DNA of 64,000 bases from Vitis vinifera (Eukaryota > Streptophyta > Magnoliopsida > Vitales > Vitaceae): the NCBI RefSeq assembly GCF_030704535.1, contig NC_081818.1:1067001-1131000 (forward strand). The letters are read 5' to 3'. Positions 13,113-27,344 of the stretch are shown piece by piece (within the stretch, counting starts at the first letter, position 1; each line of letters starts with the position of its first letter). The notes under the pieces were generated by a model, which worked only from the letters and a program-made list of their open reading frames with translations, searched no databases and was not told the DNA's origin. A program made the translations under genes and the position numbers.

Positions 13113-14809
13113 ATGACCATAATGCCCTTATCTCCAAGTCTCTGCCTTCGATCCTCCCTCTCCCCCAACCTTCCAACCATCACCGCCGCCGTCCGATCTC
13201 TTGGCGCATCTCTCCCCCACACCACCATGGCAGAATACATCGACCCAAACTCAAAAGATGCCCCCCAAATCCTAACGAATTACCCAAAACCCATCTCTCC
13301 GCCATTGCCGGCCATTTCGAAGCACATAGAGCAGAGTAGAGCCATGTCCGCTTCTTCAAGGTCCAGCCTCTTCTCTCTGTGCAGAAGCGATATTCTCTTT
13401 GAAGACCAGTGGCTCATGGCCGTGAACAAGCCTCAAGGCGTCTATTGTGAGACGATTTTGTTATCGGTGAGTCGGATGCTCGACGACTCGGATGGACACG
13501 GTAATGGTCTCACCTGTGTTCTTCTCTGTGTTTCGTTTTGTGGGTCATTGTTGATTTTGTGGAAAAATTGGTGGGGATTGGAGGACTCGGAGGTCCTCAC
13601 CAACTCGGTGAGTTAAATCCGGGTTGATGCGGGTTCCCAGTGAGTCAAATGACTCCGATGGACTCGGTACCGGCCTCTCGATGTTCTTCTCTGCGTTTTG
13701 TGTTGTGGGTTTGTGCTGTTTTGGTGGAAAAATTGATGAGGGTTGATGAACTCGGACGTGAGGGTCCATTCGGGCACAAAGAGATTATATTTACACGGTT
13801 TGGAACGGACCATTACTAATGGCATTAGAGTTGATCCCAACTCTGATGCGTGCCTTTGTTTGTTCGACCGGTTGTTTGTTTATTTGGTCCCTCAAGCTAT
13901 GTATATGGGTTGGACTCTGTTAACCTTGTAGACCTTCTGTTAAAGTGTGAGGTTCTCTTTGGGTCTAAAATGGATGATATGCATATGGTCTCTTTGGGAA
14001 AACGGATCATATGGACATGGTCTCTTTGGGTCTAGAACGGGTTAAGGAGCGGATCGTTGTATTTTTAGTGTGTTTTTACTTAAATTTTGTGATGAATTAT
14101 CTCTGAAGACTGAACTGGGTGTCCTAACTTTCGGTTAACAGATTCTTGTAGGAGTCTCCATCTTGCTAACAGGCTGGATCGTGACACGAGTGGTGTAATG
14201 GTTATTACCAAGTCCCACCAAGTAGCTGCCAAGCTCATGAAAGCATTCTCCGACCGCAAGGTCACAAAAACATACCTCGCCCTCTGCATTGGTGCCGCTC
14301 CAACATGGGAGAAAATAACCATTAAGTCCGGCCATGGTCGATCAAAATTTGGAGCCTGGCGCGTTTACGCTGCATCAGACGTGGGTCGGGCACTACCAAA
14401 TGCTCCAGCCATCAAAGACATGGTGACTTCATTTGAAGTATTATCAGTAAACGGGCAAGGAAACGTCAAAGAGCTACCTGAATCTAGAAAAGCCGACGAA
14501 ACTGTTCTAGTAGTTGAAGAAAGATCGGTCATAGACAGTAATGCGAGGCAGGATGAGATTCTGGTGAGAGCGTTTCCTCGCAGCGGACGAACACATCAAA
14601 TTCGCTTGCATTGCCAGTACCTTGGGATTTCCATAAGAGGGGATGTGAAATATGAGGGTGTCCATGAATGGAAAGGGAAAATTTATGACGGCCACGAGCT
14701 TCATGCAGAGAGCTTGTCATTTGAGCATCCGGTCACCGGTGTTGATGTCGCTTTCCGGGCACCTCTCCCTTCATGGGCGGTCCAGGCATTGCAGCCATCA
14801 CCACATTAA
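13113..14809 (+). CDS. RluA-family RNA pseudouridine synthase
   Basis: Isomerises uridine to pseudouridine in RNA. Two exons: 13113-13500 and 14142-14809, 351 residues. The exon 1 donor at 13501 (G|GTAATG) is the one that keeps frame with exon 2. An upstream GTGAGT at 13467 would not. Exon 1 gives a Ser/Pro-rich N-terminus, then ILFEDQWLMAVNKPQGVY, the typical RluA opening. Exon 2 opens with HLANRLDRDTSGVMVITKS, which carries the catalytic Asp of the RLD motif, and later has the RSGRTHQIRLH motif. The first 38 residues before a second Met (MAEYIDP) could be an organelle targeting extension. I recall the Arabidopsis relative as AT1G56345, next to the release-factor and calreticulin genes. Confidence 0.92.
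13485..13830 (+). repeat. About 166-bp tandem duplication across the exon 1 donor site
   Basis: The stretch from 13485 (gactcggatggacacg, then the donor gt) recurs at 13651 (gactccgatggactcg, then gt). Both copies continue with ttcttctctg, a run like ttgtgttgtgggt, and tggaaaaattg. The second copy lies in the intron, so the intron holds a decayed second donor site. Confidence 0.65.
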
Positions 14810-16440
14810 GCTCTATCAGTAGCTCATTGATCATCGATTTGGAAATGGCATGGTAAGCCAATATAACACCTTCTTACTTACTACGTGTAATTTGTGTAGG
14901 CTCATTAGAATGTGATTGGATTACATATGGATTAATTGGTGAATCTATTAGCTTGTATTTGGCTTTTAGGAAAATTCAAAGGAAAATTTCCGATAACCAA
15001 ACATAGCCTAAGTTCTCTTCTCCAACCTACATTTCTTGAAAGACACTCTAGGTTCAATTGTGGAAGTTTTTTGCTTGTTTTTCTTATACGAGGTTGTTAA
15101 ACTTAGGTTGTTTTTGGTAAAGACCGAAAAGTTGATCATTCTTTTGTAAATTCAACAATAACCGTTTGACCTAGTTAAACTAATTTTATTAAAGGAGTCT
15201 ATGGTTTAGGAAAAGGTCGTGATATCAATTACGTATCCTACTAAACTTTTTTACACAAGACAGTTTGAATATATGATGAAATTTAAGTCATTAAACAAAT
15301 ATATAAACTAAAAGAATAAAATAAAAGGTAATAGGACTACTATAAAACCATTGATGATACCAATTAGATGATCTTGTGGTGTTTGTTTGTATGGAAATTA
15401 TGATGAGAAAAAAAACAAAGGTTTGGCAAAAAAAATGTCATCTTGACTGATTAGGTCAGGTGGGTTCAAGCCTTCAAAAGTCATGAAAAAGTATTAATTA
15501 AAAAATTTAAAAATATTAGAAACTATTTTTAAAACCTTATTAGGTCATAATCATAAATTTCCAAAAACTGATTTTAAAATATGGAAAGAATTAATAAAAA
15601 TTTGTAATATTAATTTTTGAAAATTTTGCCTTAAATGCGACACCTTGAGTTTTCAAAAGGATGTAAGAGCTGATAGATATAAAAAATTATAAAGCAATAA
15701 ATTAAAATTATCAATTTAAACTAAATAACCAAATTCATTAAGGATTTTATTTTCAATTTCTTGAAGATTATTATGACTCGTCTTCAACCGAATTTATAGG
15801 TATTTTATTTTATAGTCTCCTTTGATATGAATAAATAAATAAATAAAGTGTAGGCAGCCGATTTTGGTAAGAAATTGGAAAAAAATATTTTGAATAGAAA
15901 ATGGGTGGACAAAGCCGCCCTACATCACCTATAATTATTTTATTTTTTATTTATATTATTCTTTTATTTTACATTTTTTTCATATTTATCATATTATTTT
16001 TATTTAAAGCACTTTAATTGTAATTTTTTTAATATATTTATGATTTTAAATTCTTAAAATATTAAAAAAGATAAAGTTATTGACAAAATGACAAATACCT
16101 AAGATATCAAAATAATTAATAAATTTTCTAAGATTTTATAAAAATATAAAATATAAATATAAATTAATTTGATAAAATAAATTATAAATGCTTCTTTTTA
16201 ATCATTTTAATAATTTAAATAAACTAACAACATATTTTTTAGTGAGATTTTCATAGTGAACTTTCAAATGAAATATAAACATTTTTAAACCAAAAAAAAT
16301 CATATATATATCATTTTATATTATGAAATGCATTTGAATTATTTAAACCTCATTTTAGTATTAAATATATTTTCAACTTATATTATTCTCATACAATTTT
16401 TATTATACATATATTATTTTTTAAATAAAATAATTTAATT

Positions 16441-16476
<36 letters not shown>

Positions 16477-17153
16477 TTTTTCTGACATTTATAAGTTTTG
16501 ATTAATTTCTATCCAAACAATATTTTTATTGGATATTTCCGTAAAATCCAATGACTAACTAATTCTGAAATTTTAAAACTTTGGGACCCCATTTCACATT
16601 TGATCTAAGATGCCTTTGTTTGCAGGCTATTGACAATCTTTCCACTTAAAAAAAATAAAAAATAAATAGGTGATTAAATTAATTAGGGTAGTTAAGTGGT
16701 GGGTGAGAGGAAAATGAAAAATGTAGAAGAAGAAGCAAAAGAAATATTAGTCATAAATGATCAAATATGGTGCACCACATTTAGAGTGACCCAACACCAA
16801 CCATTTATGCAAAGATAAATGATGTTTTTGGAACATTTCTCTAATACTTTTCTTTAAGGAGAAATTGATATATGGTATCAAAATTTTAAGATTAAGAGCT
16901 ACATTTTAATCTATGAAATAAGATATTAATTACATCTCGAATTCGGCATATATTATTTATATTTTTCATCATAAATTTTCATATCTTTAAATCATACGAG
17001 ATTTCATAATCAACTCATATTATTTATATCTTTAATCATATTTTTCGTATCCTATTCCTACAGGAGCATTTGATATGATGTATAAAGTAGTTGATGTATA
17101 AAGCAATGGGTAACATCAAACCAAATCAAATCAAGTTATATTGTTTTTTCAAA

Positions 17154-17188
<35 letters not shown>

Positions 17189-19359
17189 TCAATCAAACCA
17201 AATCAAATTAGATGGATTGAGTTAATTCAAAGTAAAAATGAAATCCATTAATTTTACGAGTTATCAACATATTTAAATTGAATTCACATATATAATTGAA
17301 TTAACTAAATTATACTTGGTCAACTCGGTTTTGTTCCACAAATAATTTGGTTTTAACTTGTTCTAATTTTTTTTGAGTGGGTTTAAAATCAATCTATACT
17401 AAGGTATATTTGGTTTTTGAAAATTTTAAAGGAAAATTTGAGAAAAAATGAAAGAAAAAAAATTAAACTCAATAAATTATTTTTATATGTTTTTTTAGAT
17501 TCATCTTACCTGTTTACTTTTATTATATAAAGATTAAACTAATTTAAAAATATATAAATTTTTGATAAATTTTAATCATATTTGATTTTCTTCATGGTGA
17601 AATAACACTTTTTTTTCTTTCCTTGTAGAACCAAACATAGCCTACACCATTGGATTAAGAGGCAGTTGCAGGGAACTTCATGCACCATGCATGCAGAGGA
17701 TCTCAGTTCCCACTTCCTTGTACAAGAAGTAAGAAGAAAGGACAGCGGTGATAGACTGTTTCTAAGCCCGAAATGACAAAGAGATGAGTCAAACTTTGTG
17801 GTTACGTAAAGAGAAAAATGAACACAAAACTATTTTGACTGGTCTTTTCTTATTCATTTTCTTGGAAGCCAATCAGGGGTTCTACAGGATCTAGTCTCAT
17901 GTGAAATTGGGTACGAAATTGTACAAGTAAATAAGAGAAAGTAGATAATGATTCCACATCACAATGACAAGTGATTTATGTGGCCATGAAGCCTATTTAT
18001 TATGTCCACCCAATTCATGTCATTGCCCATCTTGCCCATTAAATTCTTCTTCTTCTTTTTTATTTAATTTTTTTTAGATTTTTCAATGAATTTATACTCA
18101 CCTAAAATGTGTAGGATATTTAAATTCATTTTTATTAAAAAAAAAACTTATAACTTCAAAAATAGTTTAATATAAAAATCAGACAATTGTTATTTTCCAT
18201 TTTTTGTGGTAAAAATGATTTCATATTTAATGAAATTTTAAAATAAAAAAAAATTATTTTTTAATTATATTTTTTAAAAGTACCCATCAATTTAATGTAA
18301 GTGTATGGCTCCAACCATACATTTCCAAAAAATAATTTAAAAATGAAGATGAAAATAAAAATATTATCCCACACAAAAATAAATAAACATCCATCCACAA
18401 ATCCCATACATCCCAACCACATCATTAATGACTTTGGACCATCTTGATTGTCTTTTCCCAATCCAAAAATAAAATAAAAATAATAATAAAAATCTTTTGA
18501 GTAGATCCAAACTAGGATTCGTCAAATGTAAAAAAACGCGTAGCAATTATTTCATGCCTTCCCATAAATTAAGAAAAATAATAAAATCTTATTTTAATAT
18601 TCCTTTATTTCATTCATAAATGTATTATAAGTGAAGAATAATATTATTTTAAAAAAATTATAATATTAATAGTTACATTTGAATGTATAATACATGTACT
18701 CAATCAAATTTATACCTTATTCACATTATTCGTATCATTGACTACGTTGTTTCGCTTTCGTCCGTCGTATTCATTATGATTATATTATTCATAATCTATG
18801 TATTATTTATATCTTAGTATTAAAAAAAGATGTTTTAATGGGCATAAAAAAATATTAATGGAATGGATAAGTAACATGAGAGATTCATCTAGAAAATAGA
18901 TGGTCCTCATCCAATGTGGGTTTGATTCTTTAAAATATTTACAGATATTTCAATTCAATCTTCTTTAATAATGTTGACATGATCGCAAGGCCAGGATGAT
19001 CCAAGAACCTGACAAATTGTAGAAGGAAGGAACCGGAGGGAAGTCCAAGTCAGGGAGAGAGATTATATATAGAGAATGAGACAAGAGTGAAAAACCCCAT
19101 ACCTGCAAATCAAACCAACTGGTTTTGACAAAATCCAATGGATGATGGAATCTGCTATAATACACACCCAACCAACAATCAAACCAACCAGTTCACACAT
19201 CCCTAGAACCTCATGCAAAGCCACAACTTTCAGATAATGGGTCTATAGTTTCAGATTTTGTGCTGCAAACCAGTGGTGCTTTTTGGGTGTTTGTTTTGCT
19301 ATAAGAGTTTGAAGACTGGGGGTCATTTCTCATTTGGGTTGTGTGTGCGCTTTAGGGAG
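14810..19359. other. 4.5-kb AT-rich intergenic region
   Basis: 14810-14930 is the likely 3' UTR of the pseudouridine synthase. The rest shows no ORF with recognisable similarity. (TA)n microsatellites lie at about 16443-16473 and 17157-17185. Two pieces, near 14955-15010 and 17405-17645, share phrases such as aggaaaattt and aaccaaacatagcct and look like eroded MITE remnants. 19063-19070 (tatatata) could be the TATA box of the pyrophosphatase, implying a 5' UTR of roughly 265 bp. Confidence 0.4.
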
Positions 19360-22300
19360 ATGGGTGTGATGGGAGATACGTTTACTCAGCTTCTGATACC
19401 TGTTGCTGCCTTGGTGGGAATTGGGTTTGCTCTGTTGCAGTGGCTTCTGGTGTCTAAGGTTAAGGTTTCTGCTGATTCTGACCTCAACAATGGGTACAGC
19501 GATAGGTTGATTGAAGAAGAGGAGGAGGGTATTGACCATGAGGATGTTGCTGCTAAGTGTGCTGAGATTCAGAATGCCATCTCTGTTGGTGAGCTCTCTC
19601 TCTCCCCTTCTCTCTGGTTTGAGATCCCTGAGGTTTTGTGGATGGGTTTTGGTTGATTTTTTATATGATTGAGATTATGATGATGATGATGATGATTATT
19701 ATTATTTTTTTCGTGGGTTTATTTTATTTAAATTGGTGGTGACTGGTTTATTCTATTTCTTAACACACAACAAATTGTTTATTCTGCTTCTTCTTGTACT
19801 GTTCGGATTGTTTGTTATGTACTTTGGCTCTTGATCTGGTGGGGATGATCTATAATGATTCACCATGTTGCTAATTTCTTTCACTGTTTTCCCCTTTTGG
19901 GATTTTCCAAGTACTGTATATGTTTTGTTTTTTATACAAAATTGTCATATTCTTTTACTTCTTTCTCTATTGCTCTGGGTTTCACATGTATTCATTTTAA
20001 GTTTTTGCCTTTTTCCTCTTAAATTTTGACAGGGATTAGTGGAAAGAGAGACCTTTCTATTCTATATGGGGATCTTGGACTCTCTATATAGCTGTGTTTT
20101 GTAGAATTTGATATGAATGAGATTATTTTATTTTTGTGGGAATATGTTATTGATATTGGGAGTGATTGGTTTTGTCAGGAATTATAAAAATATTAGTCTA
20201 TTTCTTAATATATAGGAGATTATTTATTGGCCTCTTCATGTTTTCCTCTGATAGTTTTTGTTTGTTTTCTGGCTTCTGATTTGTGATCCTTACTGGGAAT
20301 CTTGAATTTACCAGATTCACCAATTTTTTTCCTTATTTTTCTGATTTCCCCTTTTGGGATTTTTGAAATAGTGATGGATGTTTTGTTTGTTTCAGAGGAA
20401 AATGTTATATTGTTTTACTTCCCTTTCTAAAATGTTTTGTCCTTTTAAGTTTCTACATGTGTACTGTGGAAACTGAAAGAGACCTTCCAATTCCAGCTAC
20501 AACTTGGTTTGTTCTTGTAGATGGTACCGGGAATTCTGAATCGTTCATTCAAGTTTGAAGAATTAAGCTCTCATCATCCACTTTGATCAATTTGGTGGCT
20601 TATTTATGTCAGATTTATTGTAGTGATCATTATGCTAAAACAAATCCACTATCAAAGCAGATCCCATCTCGCTTCCCTGGAAAAAAAAGTATATAAAATC
20701 GAACATTAAGAACAGATGTCTATATTATTGATCTGTTTATATGTTAACCTGAAAAATAGAAGTCATAACCATTGACAACAGTGTTTGTGTTGTTCCAATG
20801 ATTCAACCTGGTTTAACAGTGGCATGCAGGTTGATCTGTTTTGATCCGTAGATCTTCTATCCATGAACTTGATCTTCTATGCGTGGATAGAAGACAAGTG
20901 CGGCTTTGAAGATTTTTGTGCAAGATTTTTCCCAGTTGCTTTCTCTTCACTCCAATTATTTGAGGATTTTTTTTCTTTTTGGGTTTTGGTGTTTCTAGTC
21001 ATAAAAAGTAAAAAATATAAATTTTACTTCTGTTCTTTTCTTGCAAATCACAAATTCTTAGTCTGTCATGTTAGTGCTTGTGTAAATGCAGAGAGAAACA
21101 TTGATGTATGCGTGAGAAATATTGATTAACTACTATAATAATTCCAGTCGAATGTATTGATATTTATTTATGTGCAATTGATTTTAGTTATAATGTTTTT
21201 TAATGTATAGATTCTGCTTGATTTTGATCATGGCCGTGTTAAAATGCTTTTCTGATTGTATTCGATCTTACTTTTTGATCTGTTCGGTGTTTCCAGGGGC
21301 AACCTCATTTCTGTTTACCGAGTATAGGTACCTTAGCATCTTCATGGGTGTTTTTGGTGCCATCATTTTCCTCTTTCTCGGTTCAGTTAAGGGCTTCAGC
21401 ACCAAAAGTGAGCCTTGCACTTATAACACAGGCAGTCTATGTAAACCAGCCTTGGCAAATGCTCTGTTTAGCACAATTGCCTTCTTGCTTGGTGCTATGA
21501 CCTCTGTCCTCTCGGGTTTTCTTGGCATGAAGATTGCAACCTATGCCAATGCACGAACAACTCTGGAAGCAAGGAAGGGTGTCGGGAAGGCATTCATAGT
21601 AGCTTTTCGCTCTGGTGCTGTGATGGGGTTCCTACTTGCTGCCAGTGGACTCTTGGTTCTGTATGTGTCCATCCATTTATTTAGTCTGTACTATGGAGAT
21701 GATTGGGAGGGACTTTATGAATCTATTACTGGTTATGGCCTTGGAGGCTCTTCAATGGCACTCTTTGGAAGAGTTGGGGGAGGTATATACACAAAAGCAG
21801 CCGATGTTGGTGCTGACCTTGTTGGAAAAGTTGAACGAAATATCCCTGAAGATGATCCACGAAACCCAGCTGTAATTTCTGACATTCTTCTATTTTTTCG
21901 AACTCTACCTGTTTATTTCTTTTTCATTAGTTCTCCATCAATCTAAAATATTTGCTCTAAGCATGATCTAGAGTTATCAGGTCATAAATGAGGCAAATCC
22001 TAAATCTTTTTTTCACTGCAGCTTTCCACGAGCCAAACAGACAACATACATGAACTATTTTTTTATATAGTCATCTGATTTTCATTTTTTTTTTTTTTTT
22101 GGAATCTTGATCTATTTTTCAGAAATTACCTATGATCATTTACACAACATGCATTGCTTTTCCCCCACTCATATATGTTCAATACTGGCATTGATGATTG
22201 GTTTCACCTGATGTTATGGACCTTGTGGTCTTTTTCAGGTTATTGCCGACAATGTGGGTGACAATGTAGGAGACATTGCTGGGATGGGGTCTGACCTGTT

Positions 22301-24330
22301 CGGGTCTTACGCTGAAGCATCCTGTGCTGCTCTCTTTGTTGCATCAATATCGTCCTTCGGCATCAGTCATGACTACACAGCCATGTCTTTTCCTTTGATT
22401 ATAAGTTCAGTTGGGATTGTGGTTTGCCTGGGAACAACGCTTTTTGCAACTGATTTCGTTGAGATTAAGAATGTTAGTGAGATTGAGCCGTCCTTGAAGA
22501 GACAACTTCTCATCTCAACTATTCTGATGACTGCTGGGATTGCTGTAGTCAGCTTCTTTGCCCTACCATCAGAATTCACTCTCTTTAACTTTGGAAGCAC
22601 AAAGACCGTAAAGAACTGGTGTGCTTCTTCTTCACCCCTTCGCCTGTCCCATATTACTCTTTCCTTCCATATTTAAATTTGTTGATTTAATTTTATGCAA
22701 CCGCAGGCATCTCTTCTTCTGTGTATCAATTGGCTTGTGGGCTGGACTTGTTATTGGATATATTACTGAGTATTACACTAGCAATGCTTACAGGTGAATT
22801 ATCCTTTTTCACTGTTATATTTATTGGGCAAATAGACTTTCCTCTATACTACTGCATATGTCCAGTCTTGGAGATTGGAATCAGTCCTCATAAGTGCGGT
22901 TTAATGTTTCAGTCCAGTGCAGGATGTGGCTGATTCTTGCAGGACTGGTGCTGCAACAAATGTGATTTTCGGGTTGGCTCTGGGATACAAGTCTGTCATC
23001 ATTCCAATATTTGCCATTGCCATTGCTATCTATGTGAGTTTCAGCATGGCTGCCATGTATGGAATTGCAGTGGCAGCTTTGGGAATGCTCAGCACTATCG
23101 CTACCGGGCTTGCCATTGATGCGTACGGCCCCATAAGTGACAATGCTGGTGGTATTGCTGAAATGGCTGGAATGAGCCACAAAATACGTCAAAGAACTGA
23201 TGCTCTGGATGCTGCTGGAAACACCACTGCTGCCATTGGCAAGGTAAATTCTATCCATTTATCGTTGGCTTGGATCAGTGTATAAGTTGTGGATTAGAAC
23301 CAATTGAGATAACTTTAATCAAACTCGCTATTGGATCAGCTGTCATTGTGTCATCAAGGTAGTCAAATTTACTAAATCGTTTACATTCTATGCATTTGTT
23401 CAGGGTTTCGCTATTGGATCAGCTGCTCTTGTTTCTCTTGCTCTGTTTGGTGCCTTTGTGAGCAGAGCAGGGATCGAGACTGTTGACGTCTTGACTCCAA
23501 AGGTCTTCATTGGGTTGATCGTAGGAGCCATGCTTCCATACTGGTTCTCAGCCATGACAATGAAGAGCGTGGGAAGTGCCGCTCTAAAAATGGTCGAAGA
23601 GGTCCGCCGCCAGTTCAATACTATTCCAGGGCTGATGGAAGGAAGAGCAAAGCCAGACTATGCTACCTGTGTCAAGATCTCTACTGATGCTTCTCTCAGG
23701 GAGATGATCCCACCTGGTGCCCTGGTCATGCTTACTCCACTCATTGCCGGAACTCTCTTTGGAGTTGAAACTCTTGCTGGAGTTCTTGCTGGTTCACTGG
23801 TTTCTGGTGTCCAGGTAACTTTGGCAACTCTAGAATATCACTAAAGATGCCATTAAACTCATGCCCATCAGCTGAATTCTCATTATCTTCAATTCATATA
23901 ACAAATTGTCGATTCTCCATAATGGGTCTCTGATATCCAGTGATTCTTCCTCCATCTTGTCTGTTTTTTCAGGTTGCCATATCAGCTTCCAACACAGGTG
24001 GGGCATGGGATAATGCAAAGAAATATATAGAGGTAACATTGATCTTTAGCCTAAGCCATTCCATTCTTCAGACTGAGTTGAGTTGTCTTGATCCTGAGCT
24101 CCTATTCTGATCTGGTTCTGCAGGCCGGTGCTTCTGAGCATGCTCGGAGTCTAGGCCCCAAGGGGTCAGACCCCCACAAGGCAGCTGTGATAGGTGACAC
24201 AATCGGCGATCCCCTCAAGGACACCTCTGGCCCTTCACTCAACATCCTGATCAAGCTCATGGCGGTCGAGTCCTTGGTCTTCGCTCCGTTCTTCGCAGCT
24301 CATGGCGGCCTGCTGTTCAAATTGCTCTGA
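19360..24330 (+). CDS. AVP1: Type I vacuolar H+-translocating inorganic pyrophosphatase
   Basis: Tonoplast pump that uses pyrophosphate hydrolysis to move protons into the vacuole. Eight exons: 19360-19588, 21297-21871, 22239-22618, 22707-22793, 22913-23243, 23404-23814, 23973-24032, 24124-24330, giving 759 residues, the normal size. The protein is membrane-spanning throughout and opens with [20 protein letters not shown]. Substrate-binding motifs are present: [12 protein letters not shown] in exon 2, [20 protein letters not shown] in exon 3, [14 protein letters not shown] in exon 5, and [14 protein letters not shown] in the last exon. [10 protein letters not shown] carries the Ala typical of the K+-stimulated type I class rather than the Lys of type II. 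It ends [12 protein letters not shown]. The start is the first Met giving the family N-terminus; an upstream in-frame ATG at 19258 gives no family-like sequence. Confidence 0.97.
19660..20500 (+). repeat. Imperfect direct duplication in pyrophosphatase intron 1
   Basis: Two diverged copies of about 390 bp (roughly 19660-20040 and 20105-20500) share the order of phrases: atgattgagatta-like start, ctatttcttaa, ttgatcc-like segment, ccccttttgggatttt and ttttgttt. No gene is present in either copy. Confidence 0.45.
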
Positions 24331-26792
24331 ACCTGAGCCGTTCTTTGGTGGAGTTGATCAGTGATGAAGCAGCAATGTGAAATGAACTGCAGTAATGTTA
24401 ACTGAACTTTTCTTGTAATTTGTAGTTCTAAGATGTAAAAAAATGGACAAACAAGGTGGGGGGGACACGGCTTAACGAGCGATGATCCGCAATTTTACTT
24501 CGAATAAATAAGTTTATGTGCATGTATCTGGTGTATAGATTTTGATATCAGCTCTCTAAACTTTTCTCAATGGAATCAGTCACATATATTCATGGTGGTT
24601 TCATCTTCTTCAGCTAGATAATCCTCTAAGAACAGGGTCATGAGGCCACACCCATGTATCTTTTTCTTCTTATGGCTTTCAGAAAATTGTCCGATAAGGC
24701 TAAAGCATGAATGAACTTGATATACATTGTTGGTTTATTACCTAATAGTTTTGAGCATGCTTGGTAATGTTTTTGAAAACAGTTTTTTAAAAATGACTTT
24801 TGAAAATGGTTCTCGAAAATGGTTCTAAATTGTTTTTGAGAATGAAATTTGAAACTTGAGTATGAAAAAAATTCGAAACTTGAGTATGAAAAATAGTTTT
24901 TTTTTACTTATTTTTCACGAACTTAGGGTAGATGTTTAAGTATTTTGTCTTTTCAATTTTTCTACTGTTTTAAAAAAATCTATTTTGAGAATAACCTTTA
25001 AAATGTTTTCTAAATTATCAAATTGTGTTTTGTTTTCGTTGTAAAATAGACCAACATTGGTTGGTAACTATTTTCAAAAATATTTTTGAAAATTAATTTT
25101 TAAAAATTGTTTTTTGATGTTGTATGGAACAAAAGTATATTTGATATCCTATAATGAATTTAACATATTTTTAATATTTTAAAAATAATTTTTATATTTA
25201 ATGCCTTATTGGTAATCATTCTAGTTGCATAATTATTTTTTAAAATAACTCCTAAAAAATAAGTGAAAATAATTAAAATATATTATCTGAAAACAACATA
25301 GGCTTATATAATAACTGTTTTCGAAAATAATTCTAAAAAATAGTTTTTGAGAATAATTTTTGAAAAATGTTCTTCAATTTTTGTAAAACAAAAATGTATT
25401 TGAAAACTTAAAATATTTTTAACCCGTTTTTAATATTTTTAAACATGTTTTAAAAATAATTTTTATGCTTGAGCAAGTAGAGGATTATTGCATAAAGAAA
25501 GTGCATACTATTTGTGGATTCTATGTAGCTATTTATGTTTGTCCAAGTGTAATGATAGACCACAACAAATTGTCCGTCTGACCCAAACGGCCATGAACAT
25601 GAAGACTTCGTGATAGCCTTGTAGAGAGGGTCCCACATAGTTATCAAATAGACTCTTAAGTTTTGATTGTGGATCTCTCTCATAAACCTAAAATTATATA
25701 ATCTTCTTGAATTATATTAATTTTTTTAAGATTTTAGTTGATATTTTTAGTCTGAATTGTTTTAAAATTTTATTTTTTGTCAAATAAAATTAGTCTTTAG
25801 AAAGTAGTAGTTAGTAAGAGATAATATTACTATGTTTCGTTTTGGGAAATTAAAGAAAATAAAAAAAAAAGAAAATGTAGATAAAAAAAAGGTTGAAAAA
25901 AATAAAAATGTATTTAAAATTAATAAATTATTTTTATATATTATTTTAAGTTTATTTCATTCATTTTAATTTTTAATGTAAAGATTAAATAATTTAAACA
26001 TATATAAAATTTAAACAAATTTTAATTATATTTTATTTTTATTATTTTTTATGATAAAATCAAACATTAAAAATTCTTGGTTTTTTTCACTTAATACTTT
26101 CCAAGGATCGAAAAGTCCTTCACAAGTGTTTTTTCCAATTGGATAAGTTTTTGAGACAGGGAAGCACTTTCGACTGCCATATTGAATGAGTTTTTTGTCC
26201 TTCTGGATAAGTTCACGGGATTGGGAAGCACTTTTGGATGCCATATTGAATGCTTTTGTTTAATTTCGTTTTTGTTCGGTGTGTGTTTTACAATGTTTTT
26301 TAAGTAAAAATATATAATTTTTTAAAATTGTTTTTGGGAGAATTACTTATCAAATGCTTATTTAAGAAGCATTTATAGTCAACTTTCAACTTTTTAAAAA
26401 TAATTTTTAAATTTTATCAACTATTTGATTTTTCTTTAAAATTTTTTTTTTTATATTAAAAATGTTTTCTAAAAGCATTGTTAAAATGAATCTTAGAGTC
26501 CATTTATTAACAGTGATTTTAGAAAGCGTTGTAACTTAAAAAAGATTTTTGAAAAAAATTAAATATTTGACAAATTTTAAGAAATATTTTTAAAATATAT
26601 ATAAAAAATCACTTGTAATATTTTATTTAGAAACATTTGATAAACGATTCTTCTAAAAAATATTTTCAAAGAAAACACTTATTCTGAAAACAGTAAAAAT
26701 GCTATCAAGTCTAGCTAAATGAAACTCAAATTCAAATAAATATGACTTAAATATAAACAAATAAAGCCTAAATAAATATACAAAACAAAATA

Positions 26793-26912
26793 AGAGTGTA
26801 TTTGATAGTGATTTTAAGAAATGTTTATAGTATTTCTTACACTTAATTTTTTTATCTTTCAAACATTAAAAAGATCAAAAGCACTTCCTAAAATTATTGT
26901 TAAACACACTCT
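26793..26912. mobile_element. Palindromic MITE, about 120 bp
   Basis: The left end reads agagtgtatttgatagtgat. The reverse complement of the right end reads agagtgtgtttaacaataat. The inverted arms cover about 30 bp each side. A sister element starts at once at 26914 (agagtgtgtttgacagtgat) and runs to about 27032. The flanking tta/taa could be a 3-bp target site, which would favour PIF/Harbinger (Tourist-like), but this is not certain. Confidence 0.6.
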
Positions 26913-27344
26913 TAGAGTGTGTTTGACAGTGATTTTAGAAAACGTTTTTAACATTTTTAATACTTAAATTATATAAATTTTAAAGTGTTAAAAAATTTAA
27001 AAATATTTTCTAAAATCACCATAAGACGGTATCTAAATCATTTTTGTCTACTATAATTTTTCATTGGCCTTTACTCTCTTGTATGCCATCAAAGAGTCAA
27101 CTTGGGTATCATATAATATAATGATTCTCCCTTGGATTACTTATAATACGGTAAGAAATTAAGAATATAATTAAGATATAGAATATATTATAAAAGATAC
27201 TAAAAATATCACTATAATTCAAAATTCAAGGTCTTGTTTTGTAAATAATCTAAAAAATAGTTTTATGTCATCTAAACCAAAAAATGGAAAAACCCGATTG
27301 ATAATAAAAAAAATAGAAAATAAGTTATTTTCATATGACATTTT

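Noticed and set aside
20863-21129. 88-codon ORF in pyrophosphatase intron 1
   Set aside because: No family similarity; lies within an intron whose splice sites restore the conserved protein.
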